A stretch of DNA of 64,000 nt from Bacillus kwashiorkori (GTDB lineage: Bacteria; Bacillota; Bacilli; Bacillales; Caldibacillaceae): positions 100,389 to 164,388 of the forward strand of contig NZ_CTDX01000012.1 of the NCBI RefSeq assembly GCF_001375515.1. Reading direction: 5' to 3'. The notes under the pieces were generated by a model, which worked only from the letters and a program-made list of their open reading frames with translations, had not been told where the DNA came from and ran no database searches. A program made the position numbers and the translations under genes. Shown one piece after another: positions 17,706-28,287 of this stretch. Positions within the stretch are counted from its first letter, which is position 1. Every line of letters starts with the position of its first letter.

Positions 17706-18893
17706 ATGGGGAGAACAGTTATTTTAGAAGGGGCAAGAACACCATTTGGCAAACTAGGAGGTGCACTTAGTACATTTCATGCTGCACAACTTGGCGGAAT
17801 TGCCATTAAAGAAGCGTTAAAACGATCCAACCTACAACCTGAAGAAGTGAACCACGTCATCTTAGGGACAGTATTACAAGGAGGTCAAGGACAACTTCCA
17901 TCAAGACAGGCAGCAAGAAATGCAGAAATTCCTTGGCATATTAGCACAGAAACGATTAACAAAGTTTGTGCTTCAGGAATGCGCAGTGTCACTATTGCAG
18001 ACTTATACATTCGCGCAGGGGAATGTGAAACGATTGTTGCTGGTGGGATGGAATCGATGTCCAATGCCCCTTACATACTACCAAAAGCTCGCACTGGGTA
18101 TCGCATGGGTCACGGGCAACTCATTGACTCGATGATTCACGATGGACTGACATGTAGCTTCACCGGTGTTCATATGGGCACGTACGGTAACTCTACATCA
18201 AAGGAATTAGAAATTTTACGCGATGACCAAGATCGTTGGGCGTATCGCAGCCATCAAAGGGCAATTGCCGCAATGGAATCAGGTAAGCTATCCGAAGAAA
18301 TAGTGCCGGTTCATATTCCTACCCGAAAAGGTGAGCCGATTATCGTATCTCAAGACGAAGCACCGAGAAAAGATACTAGTTTAGAAAAGTTAACAAAACT
18401 AAAACCTGTATTTGGTGAAGATGGATCCATCACCGCTGGAAACGCACCAGGGGTTAATGATGGAGCCTGTGCCCTCGTATTAATGAGTGAAGAAAAAGCG
18501 TTGAGAGAAGGAAGAAAGCCGTTAGCAACGATTATCGCCAATGCGCAAGTTGCCGTTGAAGCGAAGGACTTCCCGAAAACTCCAGGACTTGTTATTAATG
18601 ATCTGTTGAAAAAAACCGGAAAAACAATCGATGAAATTGATTTGTTTGAAATTAACGAAGCATTTGCAACTGTCGCCTTAGCTTCTAACAAAATTGCTGG
18701 CTTAGATGAAGAAAAGGTGAATGTGAACGGTGGGGCAGTCGCACTCGGACATCCAATTGGCGCAAGTGGAGCGAGAATTATTTTAACTTTAGCTTATGAG
18801 TTGCAGAGAAGAGGAGGCGGCCTAGGAATTGCTGCAATTTGTAGCGGTGGCGGTCAAGGTGATGCAATTTTAATTGAAGTTCCGAAACAGTAA
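17706..18893 (+). CDS. Acetyl-CoA C-acyltransferase (thiolase)
   Basis: This 395-residue thiolase has the acylated Cys in NKVCASGMRS (residue 88), the GHPIGASG histidine motif near 348 and the CSGGGQGDA second cysteine near 380, all intact. It cleaves beta-ketoacyl-CoA to acetyl-CoA and a shortened acyl-CoA, the last beta-oxidation step, or runs in reverse to make acetoacetyl-CoA. An ATG at 17706 follows GAAAGGGGAAAG. It is the first gene of the group running through hbd, two acyl-CoA dehydrogenases, the tetR-type gene and icmF. A repeat element separates it from hbd. Confidence 0.93.
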   Translation: MGRTVILEGARTPFGKLGGALSTFHAAQLGGIAIKEALKRSNLQPEEVNHVILGTVLQGGQGQLPSRQAARNAEIPWHISTETINKVCASGMRSVTIADLYIRAGECETIVAGGMESMSNAPYILPKARTGYRMGHGQLIDSMIHDGLTCSFTGVHMGTYGNSTSKELEILRDDQDRWAYRSHQRAIAAMESGKLSEEIVPVHIPTRKGEPIIVSQDEAPRKDTSLEKLTKLKPVFGEDGSITAGNAPGVNDGACALVLMSEEKALREGRKPLATIIANAQVAVEAKDFPKTPGLVINDLLKKTGKTIDEIDLFEINEAFATVALASNKIAGLDEEKVNVNGGAVALGHPIGASGARIILTLAYELQRRGGGLGIAAICSGGGQGDAILIEVPKQ

Positions 18894-18908
18894 GTGTAAG
18901 GAAAAAAC

Positions 18909-18932
18909 TAGCTCGAAATGGGCTATCTTTTT
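18909..18932 (+). terminator. Short terminator after thiolase gene
   Basis: TAGCTC pairs with GGGCTA around GAAAT, followed by TCTTTTT. A second hairpin built on GGCTG/CAGCC lies just downstream (18933-18958). Together they may separate thiolase transcription from the genes after the repeat. Confidence 0.6.
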
Positions 18933-19011
18933 GGCTGTTCAAACTTGTTTGTTCAGCCGTTATTCAGTCTTTCTTCGCTAAAAAATTATCTTTCTTTTTT
19001 TTAAAAAGAAT

Positions 19012-19282
19012 GGCTATGTTATTGTTGATTGTTGATTTATAGGTAGTTGTTGACTGTAGTGGAAGGCGGCGACTCCTCGAAAAAAGCATTCGCTTTTTCC
19101 TTCGTGCGATGCGTCGCGGTCGTTGCGTTCCTTACCCTGCGGGAACAGCACGAGCCAGAAATAAGGAAATGCGTAGCGTAGAAGAGGCTGAGGCCGTGCC
19201 CGCGGAAAGCGTCCGCCTGTTCCTGTCGCTGGATTCGTCACAAATAAATTTGAAACGGAAATCAACACCAATCTTCAGCTAG
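19012..19282 (+). repeat. MITE-like dispersed repeat, copy 2 (long form)
   Basis: It begins GGCTATGTTATTG and ends CACCAATCTTCAGCTAG, a slightly decayed form of the usual ATAGCC end. It contains the GAAAAAAGC/GCTTTTTCC hairpin and the GCGGAAAGCGTCCGCCTG core. Flanks AAAGAAT (19005-19011) and AAAGAAT (19284-19290) form a 7-base direct repeat, a likely target duplication. It lies between the thiolase and hbd genes. Confidence 0.85.
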
Positions 19283-19435
19283 GAAAGAATAAAGGGCTAG
19301 TTACGGTCAATGGAATTTTTATGAACAAAGTTTGCAACCAACTCAAACGGAGCTATCAATACAGTGGAAAAGGCTTTTTCAGTGACCTAACTTTTCATAG
19401 GGATTTTTTTAAGAGAAATCATGGGGGGGTTTGAC

Positions 19436-20287
19436 ATGGAAGTGAAAAAAATTATCGTTGTAGGTGCCGGACAAATGGGTTCAGGCATCGCTCAAGTATG
19501 TGCACAAGCTGGTTTTACAATAGTATTACACGATATAGATGGAGAACGAACAGCAAAAGGATTAGCTACTATTAGTAAAAATATCACCCGCCAAACGGAA
19601 AAGGGGCGGCTAACCGAAACGGAAAAAGAACAAATTTTACAGCGAATTACATTGTCTACTGATTTAGAAAATGCTCGAGATAGTGACTTAGTAATTGAAG
19701 CAGCGACAGAAAATATGTCGATTAAAAAAACGATCTTTCAACAGTTGGATAAAATCACATCTCGGAAGACTATTCTCGCCACAAACACATCATCACTCCC
19801 AATTACAGAAATAGCTGCGGTAACAGAGCGCCCAGAAAAAGTAATTGGCATGCACTTTATGAACCCTGTGCCAGTGATGAAACTCGTTGAAATTATTCGC
19901 GGCTTAGCAACATCTGACTCAACATATGCGACGATTCATGAAGTAACATTAAAACTGCAAAAAACACCAGTAGAAGTAGAAGACTATCCAGGATTTATTT
20001 CCAACCGAATATTAATGCCAATGATTAATGAAGCAATTTACGCATTATACGAGGGAGTAGCAACGAAAGAAGCAATCGATGAAATTATGAAACTAGGAAT
20101 GAATCATCCGATGGGTCCGTTAACACTAGCGGATTTTATCGGTTTAGACACTTGTCTTTACATTATGGAAACATTGCACGAAGGATTCGGTGATGACAAG
20201 TATCGCCCATGTCCTCTCTTGAAAAAGATGGTAAGTGCTGGTTGGCTTGGTAAAAAAACAGGAAAAGGATTTTATACGTATAATTAA
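19436..20287 (+). CDS. hbd: 3-hydroxybutyryl-CoA dehydrogenase
   Basis: This protein of about 283 residues has an N-terminal Rossmann domain with [12 protein letters not shown] as the NAD-binding loop. The [15 protein letters not shown] segment carries the catalytic histidine, and the C-terminal helical domain includes GMNHPMGPL and the closing [10 protein letters not shown]. It oxidises (S)-3-hydroxyacyl-CoA to 3-ketoacyl-CoA with NAD+. The open frame begins at 19421, but a run of seven G lies six bases before the ATG at 19436, which also matches the family start. The neighbouring acyl-CoA dehydrogenases supply its substrate through an enoyl-CoA hydratase that is not in this window. Confidence 0.93.
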   Translation: MEVKKIIVVGAGQMGSGIAQVCAQAGFTIVLHDIDGERTAKGLATISKNITRQTEKGRLTETEKEQILQRITLSTDLENARDSDLVIEAATENMSIKKTIFQQLDKITSRKTILATNTSSLPITEIAAVTERPEKVIGMHFMNPVPVMKLVEIIRGLATSDSTYATIHEVTLKLQKTPVEVEDYPGFISNRILMPMINEAIYALYEGVATKEAIDEIMKLGMNHPMGPLTLADFIGLDTCLYIMETLHEGFGDDKYRPCPLLKKMVSAGWLGKKTGKGFYTYN

Positions 20288-20401
20288 ACGCGATCGATTC
20301 GTGAAAAAATGGTGCATGTGCTATTACAACTTTTAACATACTTTCCACCTAATAGACTAATAGTTTGCAAGTGGAAAAATTTTATCAGGAGGTGCATTAA
20401 T

Positions 20402-21532
20402 ATGATCGAGCAGCTTACTGAAGAACAGCAAATGTTACGAGATATGGTTAGAGAATTTGCTAAAACTGAGATCGCTCCATTCGTAGACAACATGGAAAAA
20501 GGCGAATTTCCCCGTGAAATAGTAAAAAAAATGGGTGAACTCGGTTTAATGGGGATTCCAGTTCCAGAAAGATATGGTGGAGCAGGAATGGACTTTTTAT
20601 CCTATATCATCGCTATTCATGAAATTTCTAAAGTTAGTGCTGCGGTCGGGGTAATTTTATCTGTCCATACATCGGTTGGGACGAATCCAATTTTAACATT
20701 TGGTACGGAAGAACAAAGACAAAAGTATGTTCCGAAATTAGCAAGTGGGGAATATTTAGGCGCCTTTTGTTTAACGGAGGCAACAGCAGGTTCCGATGCT
20801 GCTTCTTTAAAGACGAGGGCAATGAAAGATGGTGACGATTATATTTTAAATGGCAGCAAAATTTTTATTACGAACGGTGGAGAAGCCGACACATACATCG
20901 TCTTTGCGACAGTGAACCCAAATTTGGGCAGTAAGGGAATTACCGCGTTTATTGTGGAAAAAGATACACCGGGCCTCATTATTGGAAAAGATGAAAAGAA
21001 AATGGGGTTGAATGGATCAAGGACGGTCGAGTTAAGTTTTGATCAAATGCGAGTTTCTAAAAGTAGGCGGTTAGGCGAAGAGGGAGAAGGATTTAAAATC
21101 GCAATGGCAAACTTAGATGTCGGCAGAATTGGCATTGCCGCTCAGGCGCTCGGCATTGCAGAAGCGGCTTTCGAGGCAGCACACAACTATGCAAAAGAAC
21201 GAAAACAATTCTCCAAGCCAATTATCGCAAATCAAGGAATTTCTTTTAAACTAGCGGACATGGCGACAAAAATAGAAGCTAGCAAACAATTAATTACTAA
21301 AGCAATCCATTTAAAAATGCAAAACATGGCATGTAGCAAAGAAGCATCGATGGCAAAACTTTTTGCAACAACAACTGCGATGGAAGTTACGACCGAGGCT
21401 ATTCAAATTTTTGGCGGTTACGGCTACACGAAAGAATATCCAGTAGAGCGGTATTTCCGTGATGCTAAAGTAACAGAAATTTATGAAGGAACGAGTGAGA
21501 TTCAGCGGCTTGTAATTAGTAAACGATTATGA
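20402..21532 (+). CDS. Acyl-CoA dehydrogenase (first of tandem pair)
   Basis: This 376-residue FAD-dependent short-chain-type acyl-CoA dehydrogenase has the segments [16 protein letters not shown] (FAD/substrate contact) and [10 protein letters not shown] near the C terminus, which bears the catalytic glutamate of the family. The ORF is open from 20309, but AGGAGGTG seven bases before the ATG at 20402 and family length fix the start. It is about 60% identical by eye to the next gene, so the two are likely old duplicates with different chain-length or branch preference. In B. subtilis the acdA gene occupies this neighbourhood upstream of rpoE. Confidence 0.93.
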   Translation: MIEQLTEEQQMLRDMVREFAKTEIAPFVDNMEKGEFPREIVKKMGELGLMGIPVPERYGGAGMDFLSYIIAIHEISKVSAAVGVILSVHTSVGTNPILTFGTEEQRQKYVPKLASGEYLGAFCLTEATAGSDAASLKTRAMKDGDDYILNGSKIFITNGGEADTYIVFATVNPNLGSKGITAFIVEKDTPGLIIGKDEKKMGLNGSRTVELSFDQMRVSKSRRLGEEGEGFKIAMANLDVGRIGIAAQALGIAEAAFEAAHNYAKERKQFSKPIIANQGISFKLADMATKIEASKQLITKAIHLKMQNMACSKEASMAKLFATTTAMEVTTEAIQIFGGYGYTKEYPVERYFRDAKVTEIYEGTSEIQRLVISKRL

Positions 21533-21559
21533 GGACGAAAAAGCAGAGGAGGAACAACA

Positions 21560-22693
21560 ATGAATTTTAAATTAACTGAAGAACATGAAATGATTCGAAA
21601 AATGGTTCGGGATTTTGCGAAAAATGAAGTAGCACCGACAGCAGCTGAACGGGATGAGGAGGAACGATTTGATCGAGAAATTTTTGATAAAATGGCGGAA
21701 CTCGGCTTAACAGGTATTCCTTGGCCAGAAGAATACGGTGGTATTGGTAGCGACTACTTAGCATATGCGATTGCGGTAGAAGAACTTTCGCGAGTTTGCG
21801 CTTCCACTGGTGTCACGTTATCAGCACACACTTCCCTTGCTGGCTGGCCAGTATATAAATTTGGTACAGAAGAACAGAAACAAAAATATTTAAGACCGAT
21901 GGCGCTTGGCGAAAAAATTGGTGCATACGGCTTAACAGAACCAGGATCCGGATCCGATGCAGGTGGAATGAGAACGACGGCAAGAAAAGAAGGCGATCAC
22001 TATGTGTTGAATGGTTCGAAAATATTTATTACAAATGGCGGTGTCGCTGATATATATATTGTGTTCGCATTAACGGACCCAGAGGCGAAAACTCGTGGAA
22101 CAAGTGCCTTTATTATTGAAAAAGACTTTCCTGGATTTAAAGTTGGGAAAAAAGAAAAAAAGCTCGGTATTCGCTCCTCCCCTACGACAGAGATCATTTT
22201 TGAAGATTGTGTTGTACCACGGGAAAATTTACTTGGTGAAGAAGGGCAAGGTTTTAAAATTGCAATGATGACATTGGATGGAGGCAGAAACGGCATTGCT
22301 GCTCAAGCAGTTGGTATTGCGCAAGGAGCTTTTGACGCTGCGGTTGCCTATGCGAAAGAACGGAAACAGTTTGGTAAACCAATTATTGCCAACCAAGGAA
22401 TTTCCTTTAAACTAGCTGATATGGCAACAAGCATTGAAGCATCGAGACTATTAACCTATCAAGCAGCATGGCTCGAATCTAAAGGACTAGCTTATGGAAA
22501 AGAGTCAGCCATGTCCAAACTAATGGCTGGTGACACAGCAATGAAAGTAACGACAGAAGCAGTCCAAATCTTTGGTGGTTACGGCTACACGAAAGAATAC
22601 CCAGTAGAACGTTACATGCGTGACGCCAAAATCACCCAAATATATGAAGGCACTCAAGAAATCCAGCGCCTCGTCATCTCCCGCATGATTTAA
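21560..22693 (+). CDS. Acyl-CoA dehydrogenase (second of tandem pair)
   Basis: This 377-residue acyl-CoA dehydrogenase has [17 protein letters not shown] for flavin/substrate contact and [16 protein letters not shown] at the C terminus with the catalytic glutamate. It starts at an ATG after GAGGAGG, 27 bases behind the first paralogue, so both are on one message. Electrons would pass to ETF (not present here) and on to FadF. A 34-bp palindromic repeat follows the stop by two bases. Confidence 0.93.
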   Translation: MNFKLTEEHEMIRKMVRDFAKNEVAPTAAERDEEERFDREIFDKMAELGLTGIPWPEEYGGIGSDYLAYAIAVEELSRVCASTGVTLSAHTSLAGWPVYKFGTEEQKQKYLRPMALGEKIGAYGLTEPGSGSDAGGMRTTARKEGDHYVLNGSKIFITNGGVADIYIVFALTDPEAKTRGTSAFIIEKDFPGFKVGKKEKKLGIRSSPTTEIIFEDCVVPRENLLGEEGQGFKIAMMTLDGGRNGIAAQAVGIAQGAFDAAVAYAKERKQFGKPIIANQGISFKLADMATSIEASRLLTYQAAWLESKGLAYGKESAMSKLMAGDTAMKVTTEAVQIFGGYGYTKEYPVERYMRDAKITQIYEGTQEIQRLVISRMI

Positions 22694-22695
22694 AA

Positions 22696-22729
22696 GGGGA
22701 CAGTCCCCCACTACGTTAAAGCGCTAAAG
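22696..22729 (+). repeat. 34-bp palindromic 3'-end repeat (copy R4)
   Basis: The GGGGACAGTCCCC core is followed by a TTAAAGCGCTAAAG tail and differs from R2 (3939) at about three of 34 positions. It starts two bases after the acyl-CoA dehydrogenase stop codon and ends 12 bases before the regulator's start, so it may contribute its upstream context. Confidence 0.8.
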
Positions 22730-22741
22730 TGAGGTGGTTGT

Positions 22742-23383
22742 TTGTCAGTAAAGAGAGAGGTTCAGTCTTCGGTGAAGGATGAGAAGCTAATTAGATTGCG
22801 GCGGGAGCAAATGATTAAAGGGGCGGTTGCGTTATTTAAGCAAAAGGGATTTCACCGAACAACAACAAGGGAGATTGCCCGTGCATCCGGCTTTAGTATT
22901 GGCACTCTTTATGAGTATATTCGCTCAAAAGAAGATATTCTTTATTTAGTTTGTGACCAAATTTATGATGAAGTGCAAAACCGTCTGCAAACAGAACTAG
23001 ATTTAAACAAAGTGACAACCGACACGGTGAAGCGAAGTATCGCATCTTACTTTCGAATTATCGATGAGATGCAAGACGAGGTGCTCATCATGTATCAAGA
23101 AGCAAAATCTTTACCAAAGGAAACTTTACCTTACGTGTTAAAAAAAGAGCTCGAAATGGTAGCAATCTTTGAACAACTAATTGAAGGCTATTTACAAACA
23201 GAAGCAATCCATATTAGCAAAAGTCATCAAAAATTACTAGCCCATAATATATTCGTACAAGGACAAATGTGGGGTTTTCGCCGTTGGGCACTGCGAAAAC
23301 TCTATACATTAGATGAATATATCCATATTCAAACGGATTTATTTATTAACAGTATTAACAATTACACAAAATATCCATATTAA
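22742..23383 (+). CDS. TetR/AcrR family regulator (FadR-like)
   Basis: This 213-residue protein has an N-terminal TetR helix-turn-helix (about 25-70) in which [20 protein letters not shown] is the recognition region. A helical ligand-binding domain follows. TetR-type repressors with acyl-CoA ligands (FadR of Bacillus) control fatty-acid oxidation genes, and the operator-like palindromes at 15053 and 17546 are of the right kind. The TTG start at 22742 follows GAGGTGG. It lies within the operon, so it may autoregulate. That it is the repressor of these operators is an inference; another FadR could be encoded elsewhere. Confidence 0.88.
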   Translation: MSVKREVQSSVKDEKLIRLRREQMIKGAVALFKQKGFHRTTTREIARASGFSIGTLYEYIRSKEDILYLVCDQIYDEVQNRLQTELDLNKVTTDTVKRSIASYFRIIDEMQDEVLIMYQEAKSLPKETLPYVLKKELEMVAIFEQLIEGYLQTEAIHISKSHQKLLAHNIFVQGQMWGFRRWALRKLYTLDEYIHIQTDLFINSINNYTKYPY

Positions 23384-23415
23384 GCAACAAAAAATCTATA
23401 AGGGGAGAGTGGAAG

Positions 23416-26400
23416 ATGAACACGGTCATTTACAAACCAAAACATTCAATCCGCTTCGTAACGGCATCCAGTCTTTTTGACGGCCACGATGCATCGATTA
23501 ACATTATGAGGCGGATCTTACAAGCAAGTGGGGCAGAAGTCATCCATTTAGGACATAACCGTTCCGTCGAAGAAATTGTGAACGCTGCCATTCAAGAGGA
23601 TGTTCAAGGAATCGCCATCTCGTCCTACCAAGGGGGACATATCGAATTTTTTAAATATATGTATGACCTTCTCCAAGAAAAAGGAGCTAGTCATATACAA
23701 ATTTTTGGTGGCGGTGGCGGAGTAATTATACCGAAAGAAATAAAAGAACTTCACGAATATGGAATTGCACGCATTTTCTCACCGGAAGACGGTCGCAAAC
23801 TTGGCTTGCAAGGTATGATCAATTTCATGCTGGAAAAATGCGATTTTTCAACCATTAATATGGATTTATCTCCGTATTTGCCAAAACTGCCAAAAAAAGA
23901 TCCAAATGCCATCTCGAAATTTATCACACTAGCAGAACAAATGGCAATAACAAAAACAGACTTGGAACTGGCAGCAACAACAGCTGAAACAATCTTAAAC
24001 GAAGTAAAAGCAAACCAACAGAAAGTGCCAGTTATCGGCATTACTGGCACTGGTGGGGCGGGAAAAAGCACTTTGACGGATGAAATAGTTCGCCGATTCC
24101 TCAATGAAATTCCAGATATTAAAATTGCGATTTTATCGATAGACCCGACAAAACAAAAAACAGGTGGTGCACTGCTTGGCGACCGAATTCGGATGAATGC
24201 CATTTTTAACCCGCGTGTTTATATGCGCAGCCTCGCAACGAGATATTCAAAATCGGAACTCTCTCTTGCGATTCATGACGCATTAGCAGTTGTAAAAGCA
24301 GCAAACTATGACTTAATAATCGTCGAAACGAGTGGAATCGGTCAAGGAGATGCAGAAATAACGCAAATCAGTGATATCTCCATGTATGTCATGACTAGCG
24401 AATTTGGGGCACCTACCCAACTGGAAAAAATTGATATGATTGATTTCGCGGATCTTATTGTCATTAACAAATTTGAAAGAAAAGGCTCTGAAGATGCAAA
24501 ACGTCAAGTGCAAAAACAATATCAGCGCAGCCACGAACTTTTCCACCAAGACTATGATCAAATGCCAGTATTTGGCACAATTGCTAGTCAATTTAACGAC
24601 ACAGGCACGAACGCCTTATTTGCAGCCATCATTGAAAAACTAAATGAGAAATGTGCAACGAACTACACAACAAAATACAAAAAAGAGGAACAAGTGGCAA
24701 AGCAAAATATCATTATTCCGAATAGCCGTCGCTATTATTTACGTGAAATTTCTGATACCGTTCGCAACTACCATAAACGTGCCAACGAACAAGTACAATA
24801 CGCAAGGCAACTTTTCCAAATTGAAGGCGCCCTGCAACTGGCAAAGGAAAAACAAACAAATGAACTCGTCATTGAATCACTAGAACAATTCAAAAAAGAA
24901 ATTCTAGAAAAACTAACCGAACAATCAAAAGCCATCATTATTAATTGGGATCAAGTAAAACAAAAATACGCCCAAGATAAATTCATTACAAAAATTCGCG
25001 ACAAAGAAATTGTCACCGAACTGAAAACGAAAAGTCTATCTGGACTGTTTATTCCTAAAGTAGCATTACCAAACTACAAAGATTATGGCGAAATATTAAA
25101 ATGGGTTTATAAAGAAAACGTTCCTGGATCGTTCCCATTTACCGCTGGAGTTTTCCCTTTCAAACGTCAAGGAGAAGATCCAAAACGGCAGTTTGCTGGT
25201 GAGGGAACACCAGATCGAACGAACCGCCGCTTTCATTACTTATGTAAAGATGATCCAGCGAAACGGCTAAGTACTGCCTTCGATTCCGTCACTCTTTACG
25301 GGGAAGACCCAAATTACCGTCCTGATATTTATGGGAAAATCGGTGAGAGCGGGGTTAGCGTCTGTACGTTAGATGATATGAAAAAATTGTATGACGGCTT
25401 CAATTTATGTCATCCGTCCACATCGGTATCAATGACTATTAATGGTCCGGCACCAATTATTTTGGCGATGTTCATGAACACGGCCATTGACCAGCAAATG
25501 AAGAAAAAAGAAACGGAACTTGCGAGACCGCTAACCGAAGCAGAGTTAGATGAAATTAAAGCTTATACTTTACAAACTGTTCGTGGCACCGTCCAGGCAG
25601 ATATTTTAAAAGAGGACCAAGGACAAAATACTTGTATTTTCTCTACCGAATTTGCTCTGCGCATGATGGGAGATATTCAAGCGTATTTTATCGAAAATAA
25701 AGTTCGTAACTATTACTCGGTTTCGATATCCGGTTACCATATCGCTGAAGCAGGTGCCAACCCGATTACTCAGCTTGCTTTTACACTTGCTAACGGATTT
25801 ACGTATGTTGAGTATTATTTAAGCCGTGGTATGCATATTGATGACTTTGCACCGAATCTATCATTTTTCTTCTCAAACGGACTAGACCCAGAATATAGCG
25901 TCATTGGCAGAGTTGCGAGAAGAATTTGGGCTGTCGTTATGAAAGAAAAATACGGTGCCAATGAACGGAGTCAAAAACTAAAGTATCATATTCAAACTTC
26001 CGGTCGTTCTTTACACGCCCAAGAAATTGATTTTAATGATATCCGTACAACGCTTCAAGCATTAATGGCATTACACGATAACTGTAATTCCTTGCACACG
26101 AACGCTTACGATGAAGCAATCACAACACCGACCGAAGAATCTGTCCGAAGAGCGATGGCTATTCAAATGATTATAACGAAAGAACATGGGTTAACGAAAA
26201 ACGAAAATCCACTACAAGGATCCTTTATTATCGAAGAATTGACCGATTTAGTAGAAGAAGCAGTACTCCAAGAATTTGAGAGATTAAATGATCGCGGCGG
26301 TGTCCTCGGTGCGATGGAAAGTCAATATCAGCGTGGGAAAATTCAAGACGAATCGATGTACTACGAGATGAAGAAACATTCTGGGGAACTACCAATCATT

Positions 26401-26688
26401 GGCGTTAATACGTATTTAAACCCTAACCCGCCAACAGAAGAAGAAATGAACAGCATTCAATTAGCAAGGGCAACGAAGGAAGAAAAAGAAACACAAATTT
26501 GCAACTTACAACAATTCCAAGAGCGAAATAAGGATAAAGTACAAATTGCATTAACAAAATTAAAGGAAACTGCGGTAACGAACGGCAATATTTTTGCAGA
26601 GCTAATGGAAACGGTGAAAGTCGCAAGTCTTGGTCAAATCACAAAGGCACTTTACGAAGTAGGCGGACAATACAGGAGAAATATATAG
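23416..26688 (+). CDS. icmF: Fused isobutyryl-CoA mutase IcmF
   Basis: This 1090-residue adenosylcobalamin enzyme interconverts isobutyryl-CoA and n-butyryl-CoA. Domains in order are: a B12-binding domain (1-150) with the lower-ligand His24 in DGHDAS, where the usual final Gly is Ser; a MeaB-like GTPase chaperone domain (about 190-420) with P-loop [11 protein letters not shown] at 208-218; a linker; and the substrate-binding TIM barrel (about 560-1090) with [14 protein letters not shown] and [13 protein letters not shown]. Full length is usual for IcmF of Geobacillus type. AAGGGGAG precedes the ATG. Its product would feed directly into the adjacent acyl-CoA dehydrogenase, hbd and thiolase steps. 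Confidence 0.95.
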   Translation: MNTVIYKPKHSIRFVTASSLFDGHDASINIMRRILQASGAEVIHLGHNRSVEEIVNAAIQEDVQGIAISSYQGGHIEFFKYMYDLLQEKGASHIQIFGGGGGVIIPKEIKELHEYGIARIFSPEDGRKLGLQGMINFMLEKCDFSTINMDLSPYLPKLPKKDPNAISKFITLAEQMAITKTDLELAATTAETILNEVKANQQKVPVIGITGTGGAGKSTLTDEIVRRFLNEIPDIKIAILSIDPTKQKTGGALLGDRIRMNAIFNPRVYMRSLATRYSKSELSLAIHDALAVVKAANYDLIIVETSGIGQGDAEITQISDISMYVMTSEFGAPTQLEKIDMIDFADLIVINKFERKGSEDAKRQVQKQYQRSHELFHQDYDQMPVFGTIASQFNDTGTNALFAAIIEKLNEKCATNYTTKYKKEEQVAKQNIIIPNSRRYYLREISDTVRNYHKRANEQVQYARQLFQIEGALQLAKEKQTNELVIESLEQFKKEILEKLTEQSKAIIINWDQVKQKYAQDKFITKIRDKEIVTELKTKSLSGLFIPKVALPNYKDYGEILKWVYKENVPGSFPFTAGVFPFKRQGEDPKRQFAGEGTPDRTNRRFHYLCKDDPAKRLSTAFDSVTLYGEDPNYRPDIYGKIGESGVSVCTLDDMKKLYDGFNLCHPSTSVSMTINGPAPIILAMFMNTAIDQQMKKKETELARPLTEAELDEIKAYTLQTVRGTVQADILKEDQGQNTCIFSTEFALRMMGDIQAYFIENKVRNYYSVSISGYHIAEAGANPITQLAFTLANGFTYVEYYLSRGMHIDDFAPNLSFFFSNGLDPEYSVIGRVARRIWAVVMKEKYGANERSQKLKYHIQTSGRSLHAQEIDFNDIRTTLQALMALHDNCNSLHTNAYDEAITTPTEESVRRAMAIQMIITKEHGLTKNENPLQGSFIIEELTDLVEEAVLQEFERLNDRGGVLGAMESQYQRGKIQDESMYYEMKKHSGELPIIGVNTYLNPNPPTEEEMNSIQLARATKEEKETQICNLQQFQERNKDKVQIALTKLKETAVTNGNIFAELMETVKVASLGQITKALYEVGGQYRRNI

Positions 26689-27112
26689 AAAAATGGTGTA
26701 ACTCTTCCAAAAAGCTTGTTTTGTTGCGCTAACAAACGTATGCTTGTAAAAAATAACGCCCACATAAGTCCTTAATTTGATTAGGTTACAAAACAGAAGA
26801 GGGTAGTCAATTTCAATTTAGGCTCCCCTCTTTTAACTAACGTAGGAAGCATTGTTTGAATCTTGAATCTGCCCGCCAATATTGATAATCGCCCTTTAGT
26901 CCGCTCCGTAATTTACTTATCAGAAATAATAATCATAACATTTACATATTTTGAAGATGGATTTCTATTGTTTTCCGAAAAAACATCCTAATTTGTCCAG
27001 CATTCTTAAACAAAAATTCACGTATTTTCATAGAATAACCATTGTGCAAAGGGGATTTGTTGTTTATATTAATATTTGAAGCTATGTCTTTATTACAGGA
27101 TGTGATGGACAC
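26689..27112. other. icmF-downstream intergenic region
   Basis: This 424-base AT-rich gap contains the icmF terminator at 26795-26834. I find no convincing open frame, RNA gene or repeat in the remaining sequence up to the small membrane ORF at 27113. Confidence 0.5.
26795..26834 (+). terminator. Intrinsic terminator after icmF
   Basis: AGAAGAGGGTAG (26795-26806) pairs with CTCCCCTCTTTT (26823-26834) with one mismatch. The 3' arm ends in TTTT. It lies about 105 bases after the icmF stop. Confidence 0.7.
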
Positions 27113-27268
27113 TTGAAAAAAATTTTTCTTGCAATTATCATCATTTTAATTATATGTGTAGTAACAGTGTTTTTTTACAATGATCAGTTGGGAGCAATTC
27201 CGTTTTTATTACTCTCTATTTTTTTTGCGTTTAGTGCTTGGCGTATGTGGTCAAAAAATGAAAAGTGA
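27113..27268 (+). CDS. Small predicted membrane protein, 51 residues
   Basis: TTG at 27113 opens a 51-codon frame: KKIFLAIIIILIICVVTVFF, then YNDQLGAIPFLLLSIFFAF and a positively charged SAWRMWSKNEK tail. The two hydrophobic segments separated by a short polar turn look like a hairpin membrane protein with its termini inside. A weak AGGATGTGATGG ribosome binding site lies about 11 bases upstream. I do not recognise the family. It lies between icmF and rpoE, about 130 bases before repeat copy 3. Confidence 0.5.
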   Translation: MKKIFLAIIIILIICVVTVFFYNDQLGAIPFLLLSIFFAFSAWRMWSKNEK

Positions 27269-27396
27269 ACATTCCCTTGTCATAAATCGGTCACTACTTA
27301 TAATAGAAGAAAAAAGATGTTAGAAAAACTAGCATAAATGAATTGGTTTTGTTTATAATGGATAATATGATTTTGGCAATCATTTCTTATAATATA

Positions 27397-27572
27397 GGCT
27401 ATGTTATTGTTTATTTTTGGCAGTTGTTGATTGTAGTGCAAGGCAGCGGCTCCGGCGAGAACAGCACGAGCCGAAGACCATACAAACACGTAGCGTCGAA
27501 GCGGCTAAGGCCGTGCCCGCGGAAAGCGTCCGCCTGTTCCTGTCGATTCGCTTAGCAATCTATAACATAGCC
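27397..27572 (+). repeat. MITE-like dispersed repeat, copy 3 (short form)
   Basis: Its ends are GGCTATGTTAT and ATAACATAGCC, a perfect 11-base terminal inverted repeat. The core retains TTGTTGATTGTAGTG and GCGGAAAGCGTCCGCCTG but lacks the GAAAAAAGC/GCTTTTT hairpin of copies 1, 2 and 4. Flanks ATAATATA and ACTATATA agree at six of eight positions and may be a decayed target duplication. It ends 40 bases before the rpoE start. Confidence 0.85.
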
Positions 27573-27612
27573 ACTATATAAAGATGACCTCGTGCAAAAG
27601 AAAGGGTGTGTG

Positions 27613-28194
27613 ATGGTGAGTTTGAATCAACTAACACTAGAAGAAATTAATGAAATGTCATTAATTGAACTAACGTATGAAATTTTAGCAGAGAAAAAGC
27701 AAGCAGTACCATTTAATGCAATTATCGAAGAAATTATGGCGTTAACTGGTCTATCACAAGATGTAGTGAAAAGTAAAATTTCCCAATTTTACACAGAACT
27801 TAATATTGACGGCCGTTTCATGAATGTCGGTGGAAATACGTGGGGTTTGAAAGCATGGTACCCAATTGAACAGATTGAAGACGATATTGTGCCGACAACT
27901 CGTCCGAAAAAGAAGAAAAAAGCGAAATTATTCGAAGATGATTTTGACGATATCGATGATGAAGAATTAGTCGATGAGGACTTAATCGATGATGAAGTCT
28001 TTGATGAGTTTGATGACGAAGATGATTTAGAAGAGGAAGACGATGAAATTCTCGAAGACGAAGAGGAAGATGAATTATTAGTAGAAGACGACGATTTAGA
28101 GATTGATGATTTAGATATGGATGATGACGAAATAGAAGACGATGAACTACTCTTAGATGAAGAGGAAGATTTGGAAGACGAGGACGAGGATTGA
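27613..28194 (+). CDS. rpoE: DNA-directed RNA polymerase delta subunit
   Basis: This 193-residue protein has an N-terminal globular HARE-HTH domain (about 1-90). It is followed by a very acidic, almost pure Asp/Glu tail from about residue 105 to the end, the hallmark of RpoE. Delta binds core RNA polymerase, promotes release from DNA and sharpens promoter selectivity. The frame opens at a GTG at 27592 without a ribosome binding site. The ATG at 27613 follows AAAGGGTG and matches the family start, so it is chosen. Repeat copy 3 lies immediately upstream, so its promoter is either inside or beyond that repeat. Confidence 0.93.
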   Translation: MVSLNQLTLEEINEMSLIELTYEILAEKKQAVPFNAIIEEIMALTGLSQDVVKSKISQFYTELNIDGRFMNVGGNTWGLKAWYPIEQIEDDIVPTTRPKKKKKAKLFEDDFDDIDDEELVDEDLIDDEVFDEFDDEDDLEEEDDEILEDEEEDELLVEDDDLEIDDLDMDDDEIEDDELLLDEEEDLEDEDED

Positions 28195-28208
28195 TAAAAA
28201 TTCACTCC

Positions 28209-28248
28209 TTGACAATTATTAAGACAACTTGTATTATCTTATTTGGGC
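28209..28248 (+). promoter_or_regulatory. pyrG promoter with GGGC start for reiterative transcription
   Basis: TTGACA (28209-28214), a 17-base spacer, TATTAT (28232-28237), then a predicted start at GGGC (28245-28248). In B. subtilis the pyrG transcript begins GGGC, and low CTP makes polymerase stall before C and add extra G residues. All required bases are conserved here. Confidence 0.85.
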
Positions 28249-28287
28249 TCACAAAAAATGAACGTCTTTAAGAAATAAAAACATACT

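Noticed and set aside
27789..28205. Serine-rich open frame antisense to rpoE
   Set aside because: It is the complement of the Asp/Glu tail codons (GAT/GAA reads as serine-rich) and has no ribosome binding site.
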